From Deroplatys truncata (lineage: Eukaryota; Arthropoda; Insecta; Mantodea; Mantidae): a stretch of 64,000 nt of DNA. The stretch is from contig CM060979.1 of NCBI GenBank assembly GCA_030765065.1, positions 107,868,350 to 107,932,349 on the forward strand, read 5' to 3'. This document shows, one piece after another, positions 24,285 through 35,124 of the stretch (positions within the stretch are counted from its first letter, which is position 1; every line of letters begins with the position of its first letter). A program made the position numbers and the translations under genes. Under the pieces are notes generated by a model that worked only from the letters and a program-made list of their open reading frames with translations, had not been told where the DNA came from and made no database searches.

Positions 24285-24660
24285 AATAGAAAGAAGTGCG
24301 TCCAAGGCTGCTTCGTCACGGAGGTCATGTTGGCATTTACGTTGAGGTCGTCTAATGTCTCGAATGTTATTCTTCTTGGTTTCATTTTCAAAATCTTTAC
24401 GCCATGATATCTAGTTTATAGCTACCCTTTGGTTTAAGTTAAAAGTGTTTAATTATTGACTGATGATTTCATTTATGATCTGGTCTTTACGGGTACATCC
24501 AGCAACTTTTCTCATAAATTTCATTTCTACCGTTTCTATTTTTCTTCTATCTGACCCCTTCCCTGCCAAATTTTCTGATCGGTACACCAGTTTGGGTGCC
24601 GCCATAACTTTGTAAAACTTCAGGCTAAGTTTAAAATATATTAGGTTGCCATGCGGACGC
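24285..24660 (-). mobile_element. RTE-type LINE, 3' C-terminal fragment
   Basis: Minus-strand translation gives APKLVYRSENLAGKGSDRRK, then ETVEMKFMRKVAGCTRKDQI, then NEIISQ and, after breaks, NNIRDIRRPQRKCQHDLRDE. This matches the C-terminal domain that follows the RT core in the same LINE type as 20,460-21,480 (family pattern: YGSExW, EMKFLRxVxGxTRxD, N(E/I)xI). It is a separate, 5'-truncated copy beginning just downstream of that domain's start. It directly follows a Rep-A fragment. Confidence 0.75.
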
Positions 24661-27139
24661 TAGTCAAACTAAGTAAATCATACAATAAGTATGTTATGAA
24701 TAGGAGACTTAAAATTTATGCATAATGTTCAAACTTTAAACTCGCTATATCATCCGCAGATTAGTAATTGCTTATAGCCTTTGCTCAGTGACTAGCGCCT
24801 ATTAAAATTTATATGACAATAATTCTTGTGGGTCAGTAGTGCTGTTGGAACTGCGACGTTGATCCCTGGTATATGTGAATTAGTTAGTTTTAAAATTTAG
24901 CAGAACAATGGAGCACCCTGTCAGGAATTGACTGAGAATGTCTGTTTAAGGCACTACTAGGCACCGCTCGAGTCCCTATGAACTCTATTGTCACGTTTCA
25001 AAAGCAAATATTGCCCTTTCACGCTTTCCCCTTAATACGACAATTCATAACTGCAGTCATCACCATTGAGGCGGGCAATAAAACATAATGAAATAAAACA
25101 TATGAAAACAAAATGCAGAATACCGAACAAGTTGGCTGAGATGATTGTGTTTGAGGTCTCTGCAAACTGGGTTATTTGTGGTTCCCTCTTTCGTCAGGTA
25201 AGCCTAATATTTCTGGGCCCCAACACAAGGCTCCACCACGAGTTAAAATGAAATCTAGAAATAAAATAACACACGTAGGACTCCAAGGCTATAAAGGAGC
25301 AAATTGCAAAAGACAATGGCACGGGAAAGAGACTACGCAAGGCCAAGTGTGTAGGATTACACCCACTAAGAACCATAACTATAGAGCAGTTCAATTTCAC
25401 GACCCTAAAAATATGAATGGAAATAAAACAAAGTGCAGGAAGACTTTATGTAAAAGAGGCCATCCATTAGCAAGTTGCTCGTGCAGATAGTACAGGGAGT
25501 CACTAGAGGTTCGTATCAGAAATAATCTCCCAATTAAAGTGACGTTCAGCAAATAGAAAGGCTAACACATCAGGAGTTTATGTCTTACGGTTACCCTCTA
25601 TCACTGGTTAGTACATTCGGTTCGTATTCCGCTTACACTATATGGAATCTGAATTTGAAAGTAATCTGTTTTGATTTTATTTCGAAACTTTAATTTTCAA
25701 AAGATTCAAACGAAAACCTTTCGGACTAGCGTTTTAGCGTTTTCCTAATAAATTTCCTCCTCAATTATTATTTTTTATTAACGTAAAAATTACTTTGCAT
25801 AATAAATTAAACACACTCAGAATACGCTAATGACATCGTTAGTTTATTTCAGTTTTTACTCTCTGCCATGGAGACTTTTGGAAAACACGCAAACGATGCA
25901 CAGGTTATAATAGGGCAAAGAAATATAATCTGGTTTAGCAAAACATCCCCACTTAAAACCCACGATCTCATAAATCGTAGCTGTAACAAAGTGGGAGGGA
26001 GTGATATACATCAGAACGCCTTATCGAAAGTTTTCCCTGCTTACAAAGCATTATATAATGCATGTGTGCAGGGAGCTTCAAGGCAGAATTTCATGTACAC
26101 AATGAGTGGAAAAGAAAGAGAGAAGGAGAGGTGACCTTATCTTTGATCATAGAAAGCTTTCCCCTGCATCACATCCATCATGCCATTACATCGATAGCAC
26201 ACAACATAACAAACCCATCACGCTTTCCGCAGAGCAACATTGCTGTTTAAAATTCTCTTTCAAACCTTTTCTTCTTTTTCGTGTTTTAATTTCCGCTGTG
26301 CTTTAAATACTTTCCCTTCTATAAATATAGCCAAACTGTATACAATAATGGCAAGGAACTCTCTTGGCTTCCACCAGTGGGTCTCGTTTTGCTTCCCGAT
26401 AAAGGTTGTTTCTGAAAGTTTAATTCGAATTTTCCACTTTAAGAGTTCTTGCATTAATCATTCGGTTCGTTTACTAGGTGTCCTAGACCCTTTGTCACCA
26501 AAGATAAGGGTTATCACAGAGTAAAAATGGATAAATATTAAATATATCTTAAAACAATGCGAAATATACTCTTCAAATATACAGATAATAAAGCAGCTGC
26601 GCAGTTAACCTTAGCGATCACTGTGTGAAGATATATAATACATTGAATAAAGCCATTATAGCGGTACAGGGACATCATTCCGTCCCATAATCTATGCGTC
26701 TGAATTCAAATTCCAGTTAGTTAAAGTTTCCTGGCTCAGGATTTATTCTTCGGTTTCCTCACTGCTGAGGATGAATATGTGGAAGGTTAGCAACCTTAGG
26801 TTTCCTAAGTTTTCATTTCATACTTTCATTCATTAACCATTATGCCCGTGCGATAAATAACATAAAAAAAGAAAGAAAGAAATGAAACAAGAAGGAAATA
26901 TATCTTCTGAATAGACAGACAGAATTGGAAAGGTGCACTGGAAGCTATATTTCCCCTGAATTTTAATTATACGTATTTCCTTTCCGCATATGAGTAATTT
27001 TGCATTTATTTTCGGTATTACGAGTTTAATAATCAAACGCTGTATCACATGATATTTTAATTGTTTATTTTCTATTGTAAAATCTTGACTCTGTGAGACA
27101 GAAATGTTAAATTCTGAACGCAACACCTAAAAATCTATT
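24661..27139. other. Unassigned AT-rich DNA
   Basis: About 2.5 kb. Overlapping frames of 60-104 codons occur on both strands at 25,066-25,490 and 25,868-26,524, but none shows a domain, and frames on opposite strands overlap. I cannot support a gene. Confidence 0.35.
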
Positions 27140-27773
27140 TAAAGATTATTTTTACTTTCTCCACTACGTATAGTAAGTAGGAGAAGTAATGCATTTGACT
27201 CAAAAATTTGAAGTTGAAATTTCACCGGCTGTACATGTTTCGAGGGTCCCTGAATCCAGGAAAAGCATTTTTAGAAAAAGGTCCTCCGTGTGCGTGTCTG
27301 TGAGCAGCATAACTCAAAAACGAAAAGTCGGATAAATACCAAACTTCGTATTTAGGTTCAGTATGTTTCAAAGATGCGACACGAAGATTTTCAATAAAAT
27401 CCCCCTTCCTAGATTACCCTTTACATGGAACACTTTTCGAAAATTTTGATTTTCTCAAAAATGGCTCTAAAGACTTTGATTAAAATATTATATATTTAGA
27501 TATGACATTTTCATGACAAATGAAATGCATATCTTGAATTTTCTGGAAATGTCTGTCAAAAACCCACTTCATTCTGAATAACTTTGCACAACTGGTAAAC
27601 CATAAGAGATAAACAAAATGTTACTACACAAAAAATCTAATGTGTTACACTCACATGACTTTCTCTACTATCGAGATGTTAATCTTACAGCTAATTTTCT
27701 TGTAGATGCAAAGGGAATTGCTAGGCTTTAAGCGATAGTCAAATATTTTAAGAGGTGGTTGCTATGTGGAGTA

Positions 27774-27843
27774 TATAGAATGGGATGCTAAGGACCACAG
27801 CAGTTAAAAAGCGTCCATAAATAAATGGTATAAAAAAACTCCA
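27774..27843 (+). mobile_element. SINE-2, 5'-truncated tail
   Basis: About 70 bp match the 3' end of the SINE copies at 43,532 and 54,405: ATAGAATGGGATGCTAAGGA, then AGTTAAAAAGCGTCC and ATAAATAAA. It interrupts a Rep-A block (GTGGAGTAT | CCATTCT), so it inserted into a Rep-A unit. No clear target duplication. Confidence 0.8.
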
Positions 27844-27891
27844 TTCTTTTTGCATTACCAGACAAAAAATCTGATGTGTTACACTCACATA

Positions 27892-28753
27892 ACTTTCTCT
27901 ACTCTTGTACAATCTAATTTTACAAACGCCTATTCTCCATATGCTTCATGTTAATCGAGATATCGAGATGTCAATCTTATTCGTAATTTTCTTGTAGATG
28001 CAAGGGAAATATGGTAGCTTTTAAGCGATAGTCAAATATTTTAACGCTGGTTGCTATGTGGCGCATTCCATTCTCTTTGCATGTCCAGGACATAAAAAAA
28101 ATGAATAACGCATTTAAGAAAAAGTATAAGTATTGGAAAATTTAAGGAAATAACAAGCAATATCTCGAAAACGGTTCACTCAACAAAAGAAATGTATATG
28201 ACATAAGTTGTGTATTTTAACGGGATCTACATTCTTTGTGTAGTAAAATTTTGTCTATCTCTTATGGTTTACCAGTTATGCAAAAGTCGTTCACAATGAA
28301 GAATACTTTTGGAGACATTCCCAGAAAATTCGAGATATACATTTCGTTTCTCATGACATTATCTTAAACATATGATATTTTCATCAAAATCGTTAGAGCC
28401 ATTTTTGAGAAAATTAAAATTTTCGAAAAATCTTCCATGTAAAGGGTAGTCTGGGGTGGGGGGATTTTCTTGAAAACCTTCGTGTCGCATCTCTGGAAGA
28501 TACTGAACCTAAATACCAAGTTTGGTGCTTATCCGACTGTTCGTTTTTCAGTTATGCTGTTCACAGACACACACACACACACACACAGACACACACACAC
28601 ACACACACACAGACACACACACGGACATGTTTCCAAAAATGCTTTTTTTGGATTCAGGAGGTCTCAAAACATGTATTTCCAGCGAAATCTCGGTATCGAA
28701 TTTTTGGGTGGAATGCAATACTTCCCCTACTTACTATACGTAGTAGAGAAAGT
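27892..28753 (+). repeat. Rep-A, most complete unit
   Basis: An 862-bp unit running from ACTTTCTCTACT to AGTAGAGAAAGT, which are exact 12-bp inverted termini. In order it holds an ATGCTTCATGTTAATCGAGA block (27,946), a TAGTCAAATATTTTAA block (28,028), a TATCTCGAAAACGG block (28,161), TTTACCAGTTATGCAAAAGT (28,268), TTTTGAGAAAATTAAAATTT (28,403), the CA microsatellite (28,565-28,622) and TTTTTGGGTGGAATGCAATA (28,699). The next forward unit starts at 28,783 after a 29-bp linker. The 131-codon frame at 28,470-28,865 crosses the linker and is mostly the microsatellite; I do not call it a gene. Confidence 0.75.
28565..28622. repeat. (CA)n microsatellite embedded in Rep-A
   Basis: CA dinucleotide run interrupted by CAGA. 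Shorter or decayed tracts lie at the same point of other Rep-A copies (4,487-4,512; 30,018-30,055 as TG; 31,752-31,790), so the tract is part of the repeat. Confidence 0.95.
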
Positions 28754-31700
28754 AAAAAAATCTGATGTGTTACACTCACATGACTTTCTCCACCCTTGTA
28801 CAAACTATTTTTACAAACGCTTATTCTCCATATGCTTCATGTTAATCGAGATATCGAGATACTAATCTTATTGCTAATTTTCTTATAGATACAAGGAGAT
28901 TGGTAGGCTTTAAGTTATAGTCAAATATTTTAAGAGCTGGTTGCTAGGTGGAGTATTCCATTCTCTTTGCACTACCAGGACAGAAAAAAAAAATGAATAA
29001 CGAATTTGAGAAAAAGTATAAGTATTGGAAAATTTAAGGGAATAACAAGGAATATCTCGAAAATGGTTCACTCAACAACAAAAATGTATGTGACATAAAT
29101 TGTGTATTTTAACGCGAACTACATTTTTTGTGTAGTAAAGTTCTGTCTATCTCATATGGTTTACCAGTTATGCAAAAGGCGTTGACAATGAAGAATACTT
29201 TTGGAGACATTCCCAGAAAATTCGAGATATACATTTCATTTGTCATAAACACATCTTAAACATATGATATTTTAATCAAAATCGTTAGAGCCATTTTTGA
29301 GAAAATTAAACTTTTCGAAAAATGTTCCATGTAAAGGGTAATCTGGGGTGGGAGGATTTTCTTGAAAACCTTCGTGTTGCATCTCTTGAAGATACGGAAC
29401 CTAAATATCAAGTTTGGTGTTTATCCGACTGTTCGTTTCTGAGTTATGAGAATACATTTTTTTTGTTCAGTGAACCATTTTCGAGATATTGCTTGTTATT
29501 CCCTTAAACCTTCAATGCCTATTTTCTCAAATGGGAATCGTTATTTATTTTTTTTGTATTGGAAATGCAAAGAGTATTAATCTGCGGCAAAGAGAATGCT
29601 GATGCACATAGCAACTAGCTATTAAGAGATGTCTATGCTTAAAGGCTACTGTATTTCTATATTGCCCTTGCAAATACGAAACAAGGGGAACATAGTTAGC
29701 CTTAAGCAATAGTAAATTATTTTTAGAACTGATCGCTATGTGTAGAATGTCTTTGCATGTCAAAAGATCGTTTCTACAAATGTTTATCTGGATTAACATG
29801 AAGCATATGGTGAATAAGCGTTTGTAAAAATAGTTTGTACAAGAGTAGAGAAAGTCATGTGAGTGTAACACATCAGATTTTTTTACTTTTTCTACTACAT
29901 ATAGTAAGCAGGGGAAGTATTGTATTCCCCCAAATTCGATACCAAGATTTCACCATAAAATATGTTTTGAGACTCCCTGAATGCAAAAAAAGAAAAAACA
30001 TTTTTGGAAACTTGTCCGTGTGTGTGGTTGTGTGTCTGCATGTCTGTCTGTGAATAGAATAACTCAGAAGCAAACAGTCGGATAAACATTACACCTGGTA
30101 TTTAGGTTCAATATCTTCCAGAGATGCGACACGAAGGTATTCAACAAAATCCTTACACCCCAGATTATCCTTTACATAGAACATTTTTCGAAAATTTTAA
30201 TTTTCTCAAAAATGGCTCTTAACGATTTTGATTAAAATATCATATGTTTAAGATATTTTCATGAAAAATAAAATGTATATCCTGAATTTTCTGGGAATGT
30301 CTCCAAAAGTATTCTTCATTGTGAACGACTTTTGCATAACTGGTAAACCATAAGAGATAGACAAAATTTTACTATACAAAAACTGTAGATCGCATTAAAA
30401 TAACAATTTATGTCATATACATTTTTGTTGTTGAGTGAACCATTTTCAAGATATTGTTTGTTATTCCCTTAAATTTTTCAATACTTATTTTCTCAAATGA
30501 GAATTCGTTATTCATTTTTTTGTCTTGGATATGCAAAGAGCATTAATCTGTGGCAAAGAGAATGGTGCTGCACATAACAACCAGCTATTAAGAGAGATGT
30601 CTGTGCTTATATTGCCCTTCCAAATACCAAACAAGGGGAACATAGTAAGCCTTAAGCGATAGTCAAATATTTTTAGAACCGGTGGCTATTGTAAAATGTA
30701 ATTCTCTTTGCATGTCAAACGATCGTTTCTGCAAATGTTTATCTCCATTAATATGAAATAGATGGAGAATAGGAGTTTGTTAAAATGTTTGTACAAGAGT
30801 AGAGAAAGTCATGCGAGTGTAACACATCAGATTGTTTTGTCCTGGTAATGCAAAGAAAATAGAATACTCAACATAGCAACCGGCTGTTAAAATATTTGAC
30901 TATCGCTTAAGCCTGCCAATTCCCCTTGCATCTACAAGAAAATTAGCAATAAGATTGATATCTCGATTAATATGAAGCATATGGAGAATAAGCGTTTGTA
31001 AAAATAGTTTGGACAAGAGTAGAGAAAGTCATGTGAGTGTAACGCATCAGATTTTTGTGTCTTGGATATGCAAAGCGTATTAATCTGTGGCAAAGAGAAT
31101 AGTGCTGCACATAGCAACCAGCTATTAAGAGATATGTCTATGCTTAAAGGCTACTGTATTTCTATTCTTCCCTTGCAAATACAAAACAAGGGGAACATAG
31201 TACGCCTTAAGCGTTAGTCAAATATTTTTTGAACCTGTCGCTATGTGTAAAATGTAATTCTCCTTGCGTCAAGAACATAAAAAAGAACAACGAATTCTCA
31301 GTTGAGAAAAACTGTAAGTATTGAGAAATTCAAAGAAATAACAAGGAATATCTCGAAAATTGTTCACTTTACAAACAAAAGAAGTGTTTATGACATATAT
31401 TGTGTGTTTTAACTAGATCTGCATTTTTATGTAGTAAAATTTTGTCTCGCTTGCGGTTTACCAGTTATGCAAAAGTCGCTCAGAATGAAGAGAACTTTTG
31501 GGGACATCCCCAGAAAATTCAAGATATACATTTTATTTGCCATAAAAATTTCTTAAACATATGATATTTTAATCATAATCGTTAGAGCAGTTATTGAGAA
31601 AATAAAATTTTTCGAAAAATGTACCATGTAAGGGGTGTTTTGGGGTGGGAGATTTTCTTGAAAACTTTCCTGTCGCATCCCTGGAACATATTGAACCTAA

Positions 31701-33130
31701 ATACCAAATTGGTGTTTATCCGACTTTTCGTTTTTGAGTTATACTGTTCACAGACAGGCAGACACACGCACACACACATACACACACAAGATGTACACAT
31801 GGGCATGTTTCCAAAAATGCTTTACGTTTTTTATGTCCTGGACATGCAAAGAGGATGAAATGCTCCACATAACAACCAGCTCTTAAAAGATTTGACTATC
31901 GCTTAAAGCCTACCATATTCCCCTTACACCTACAAGAAAATTAGCAATAAGATATAGCCTGCAAACGTTTATCTCGATTAATATGAAGTAGATGGAGAAT
32001 GGTTTGTACAAGAGTAATGAAAGTCATGTGAGTGTAACGCATCAGATTTTTCCCATAGTTTTGTTTCTCCTGAGCATGCAAAGAGAATGAAATGCTCCTC
32101 ATAGCAACCAGCTCTTAAAACATTTTACTGTCGCTTAAAACCTAGCATATTCCCCTTGCACCTACAAGAAAATTAGAATAGCATTAAGTATCTGCAAATA
32201 TTTATCTCGATTAACATGAAGTATATGGAGAATAAGCGTTTGTAAAAATAGTTTTGTATAAGAGTAGAGAAAGTCATGTGAGTGTAACACATCAAATGTT
32301 TACTTTCTGTACTACGTATAACAAGTATGGAAAGCATTGTATTCCATTCAAAAATTCGATGTTGAGATTTCACCGGAAATATGTGTCTAAAAAGGGTCTG
32401 TGAGTTTGTGAACAGTATACTCAAAAATGAAAACTCGGTTAAATACCAAACTTGGTATTTAAGTTCAGTATCTTCCAAGGATGTAACACGAAGATTTTCA
32501 AGAAACTCCCCTCAGCTACCCCTTAGTTGGAACATTTTTCGAAAATTTTGTTTTTCTAAAAAATGACTCACGATTTTTATTAAACATATTTACATGACAA
32601 ATAACATGTATATCTTGAATTTTATGAAATAGCCTTTGAATTTCTCTTCATTCGGAAGGAATTTTGTATAAGCTTCAATAACTGGTAAACGTTAAGCGAT
32701 GGACGAAAATGTACAAAATAAAAAATATGTAGATCTCTTTAAAACACATAAATTATTTCAAGTAATTTTTATTGTGGTATAAGTCATTTCTGAGATATGC
32801 GTTATTAATGGTTCGAATTCTTCATTACTTGGTCATTATTTAATGTCCTTTCAACATTCACTTGTTTCTCATGAGTGCATGGAAACAGTATGGAATTTTA
32901 AGGCCAGCATATAGTGTCCAGTTCTTAAATATTTTACTATCGCTGTTCTCTTTGTATCTATAACGAAATGTGTAATGGGCTATTTTTGCAAAGGTTTATT
33001 GGTATTAAAACGCTGTAGACATAAAAAGAAACGTTAGTAAGAGTAGTTTGTATACTCACTAATAAACGTTAGAGGGTAGAGAAAGTCATGTGAATGTTTT
33101 TACGTTTTGTACTGCAGAATAGTAAACCGT

Positions 33131-33450
33131 GTTGGAAATCTTTACTAGTTGCAGAGTCATTTGTAAGGGCTGCCTAACACCCTGATTTATCTACACTCAT
33201 TTTATATCTCACTTGTGAATGAGGCACTCTACAAATTCACCAGATGTGTATGGAATTATGCATAGTCTGTCAGTGTTTAACAGTGTCGCACATCCTAGAG
33301 GAACGTTTCAGTTGATCTAGAGTCACTTCCGATACAATGGTCACTCTTGTTTGACGATGCACCGAGGCCCTGAGCATATTATTTGTATGTTAATGCTACT
33401 CTGCTACAACGACGACCCCTATGTCCTGAATGTCAGGTACGCCTTGGCCT
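33131..33450. other. Unassigned spacer
   Basis: No recognisable feature between the Rep-A cluster and the probable LTR. Confidence 0.35.
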
Positions 33451-34153
33451 TGTAGCGGGAAATCGTCGATGGGTGCCGTTTGTAGCGGGAAATCGTCGAT
33501 CCTTGGGTTGATGTGGTCTTCGGCAGTGTTCTTCCTCGGCTATTGATGCTTGTCAGTTGTTGCGTATTCCATTCCTAACTATATCTAATTATTAATTCTC
33601 AGGTTATAGTGGGTGAGGCAAGTTTAAGAAATACGCTGCAATTTTCCCTTAATAAATGAAGTTTATTCACAATTGAAATAAGTATGGGCGGCTAGCTCCC
33701 ATTATTATAATCCCACCACTTTAAATTAGTCAGGAGCCTAGCTATCTGCACACGCACTCCCACCCTTGTGCACCCACGTGTATCTGTAGCACCTCGTGTC
33801 GACGTTAATTCTTGAAGATCAGTTAGAGAGAGCCTGGGCTCTGAGGCCTTGCCTGCCCTTATATACGGGAGCCTAGTGACGCTCACCTCTGCGTTTAAAA
33901 ATGCAACGACGTTCCCTATTGGTTCTCAGACAGCGTTACCTTAACATGTATGTGTGGCTTCAGATCCGTGCGCTTAAGCGCCATCTTGTAGCGTTGTGGA
34001 ACCAGTTCCATATCTCCGTCTCTTTCTTTTCTCTATCTGTGTCTTTCTATTTCTCGTATCGTTACCGGTTCCCTGCCTGTTGGCTTGGTGAAAGGTACGC
34101 TCTACTTAGGATTATGCTTTCTTGGAATTCTGCTAGCTCACCCGTTTCTTACA
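33451..34153 (-). mobile_element. Probable solo LTR, minus orientation
   Basis: A GC-richer block with LTR-like design. On the minus strand it starts TGTAAGAAACGGG (34,153), has CCCGTATATAAGGGCAGG near 33,860 (TATA box), AATAAAC near 33,665 (poly-A signal) and ends CCCGCTACA, so it opens TGTA and closes TACA. The 3' terminal 20 bp are present twice, at 33,451 and 33,481. No coding region belongs to it and I see no target duplication. Family (Gypsy or BEL/Pao) cannot be settled. Fossil of unknown age; a host promoter region is the main alternative. Confidence 0.45.
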
Positions 34154-35092
34154 ATCAGCTCTCTACAAATCTTAGATGTTGAATATTTTAATATGTTAGT
34201 GAATTAAAGTATTACTGTATACAATTCTTATATGTATGGTTCCCCTTCCATATGTACAATTCCTATATGTATAATGTATCCGCTTTCAGCCTGTTGCCAT
34301 GTTGTATAGCGAAACCGATATTACACCATGCGGTTGCGTACATGGGGCACTGCAAGTGAACAATCTTAACCGGTTTCGGTGCTCGACATTTCCAATATCT
34401 ATGCATGGTGGCTCGCACTCGTGTTTTCTTTCCACTCGCCCTGCACCGGCCGACGGTTCACTCATCTGTCACACCGAGTCCTCGCATTCTATGTTAACCA
34501 CTTGAGCAACAAAGAGTGACTGGTTATGTACACAGCTTGGCATTCGTGGCGTAAGAAATGAAGAATAGCACATATAGATAATACTTTGTAGTACTGTACT
34601 GTAGTGATTCACATCTCTGCTTTTCATACTGGAAACGGAGTTCGATCTCCCGTGGTGAATAGTTGCTTCCTTTTGTAATTTAATGCAATCAGTTACGTTT
34701 CCATATATAAATATAGAAACTTTATAAATAAATATACTTTTACGCTCATGTAACGAATTCACACAATTCAGAACTAATTTTAGGATAACCTATATTCTCT
34801 TGGCTCTTAAGTTAGCTGTACGTAAACGGTTTTCCGAAAATTTAGCTTTATTTACGTCATTCGAAAGCATAAATGAGAGAAATTGCAGAGGCTTGATGAA
34901 CCAATAGAAACACCTGATATCTACTGATGCGGATAGGGTTTCATCAGTGACTTAGGTTACGAGGCTGAGCATCATCACAGCCATCATGGACTAACATGTA
35001 TTTTATCGCCTCATAGTTTTCCCACCCGCCAATGCTTTTGAGATTCTTTGTATTACTTTTGTGTACATACACTCTTATGGATTTTTGTTTCA

Positions 35093-35124
<32 letters not shown>

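Larger units (their letters stand above)
27140..33130. repeat. Rep-A cluster, units in both orientations
   Basis: About 6 kb built almost only of Rep-A pieces. Reading left to right: a reverse piece to ~27,635; forward pieces 27,636-29,455 including one complete unit; reverse pieces ~29,456-31,270; a forward piece ~31,280-31,835; reverse pieces 31,836-33,130, the last belonging to the second subfamily also seen at 13,200-13,895. Diagnostic blocks recurring in almost every unit: TTTTCGAAAAATGTTCCATG, AACTGGTAAACCATAAGAGA, GTGAACCATTTTCGAGATAT, ATGAAGCATATGGAGAATAA and GTAGAGAAAGTCATGTGAGT (or their complements). Units differ by about 10-25% by eye, so they accumulated over time. No transposase or other protein domain is visible. 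Confidence 0.9.

Noticed and set aside
25066-25490. Overlapping 61- and 104-codon plus-strand frames
   Set aside because: No domain, no family resemblance, and the opposite strand is open over the same bases.
27140-33130. CRISPR-like array
   Set aside because: The repeat units are hundreds of bases long, in both orientations, in eukaryotic DNA; there are no short regular spacers.
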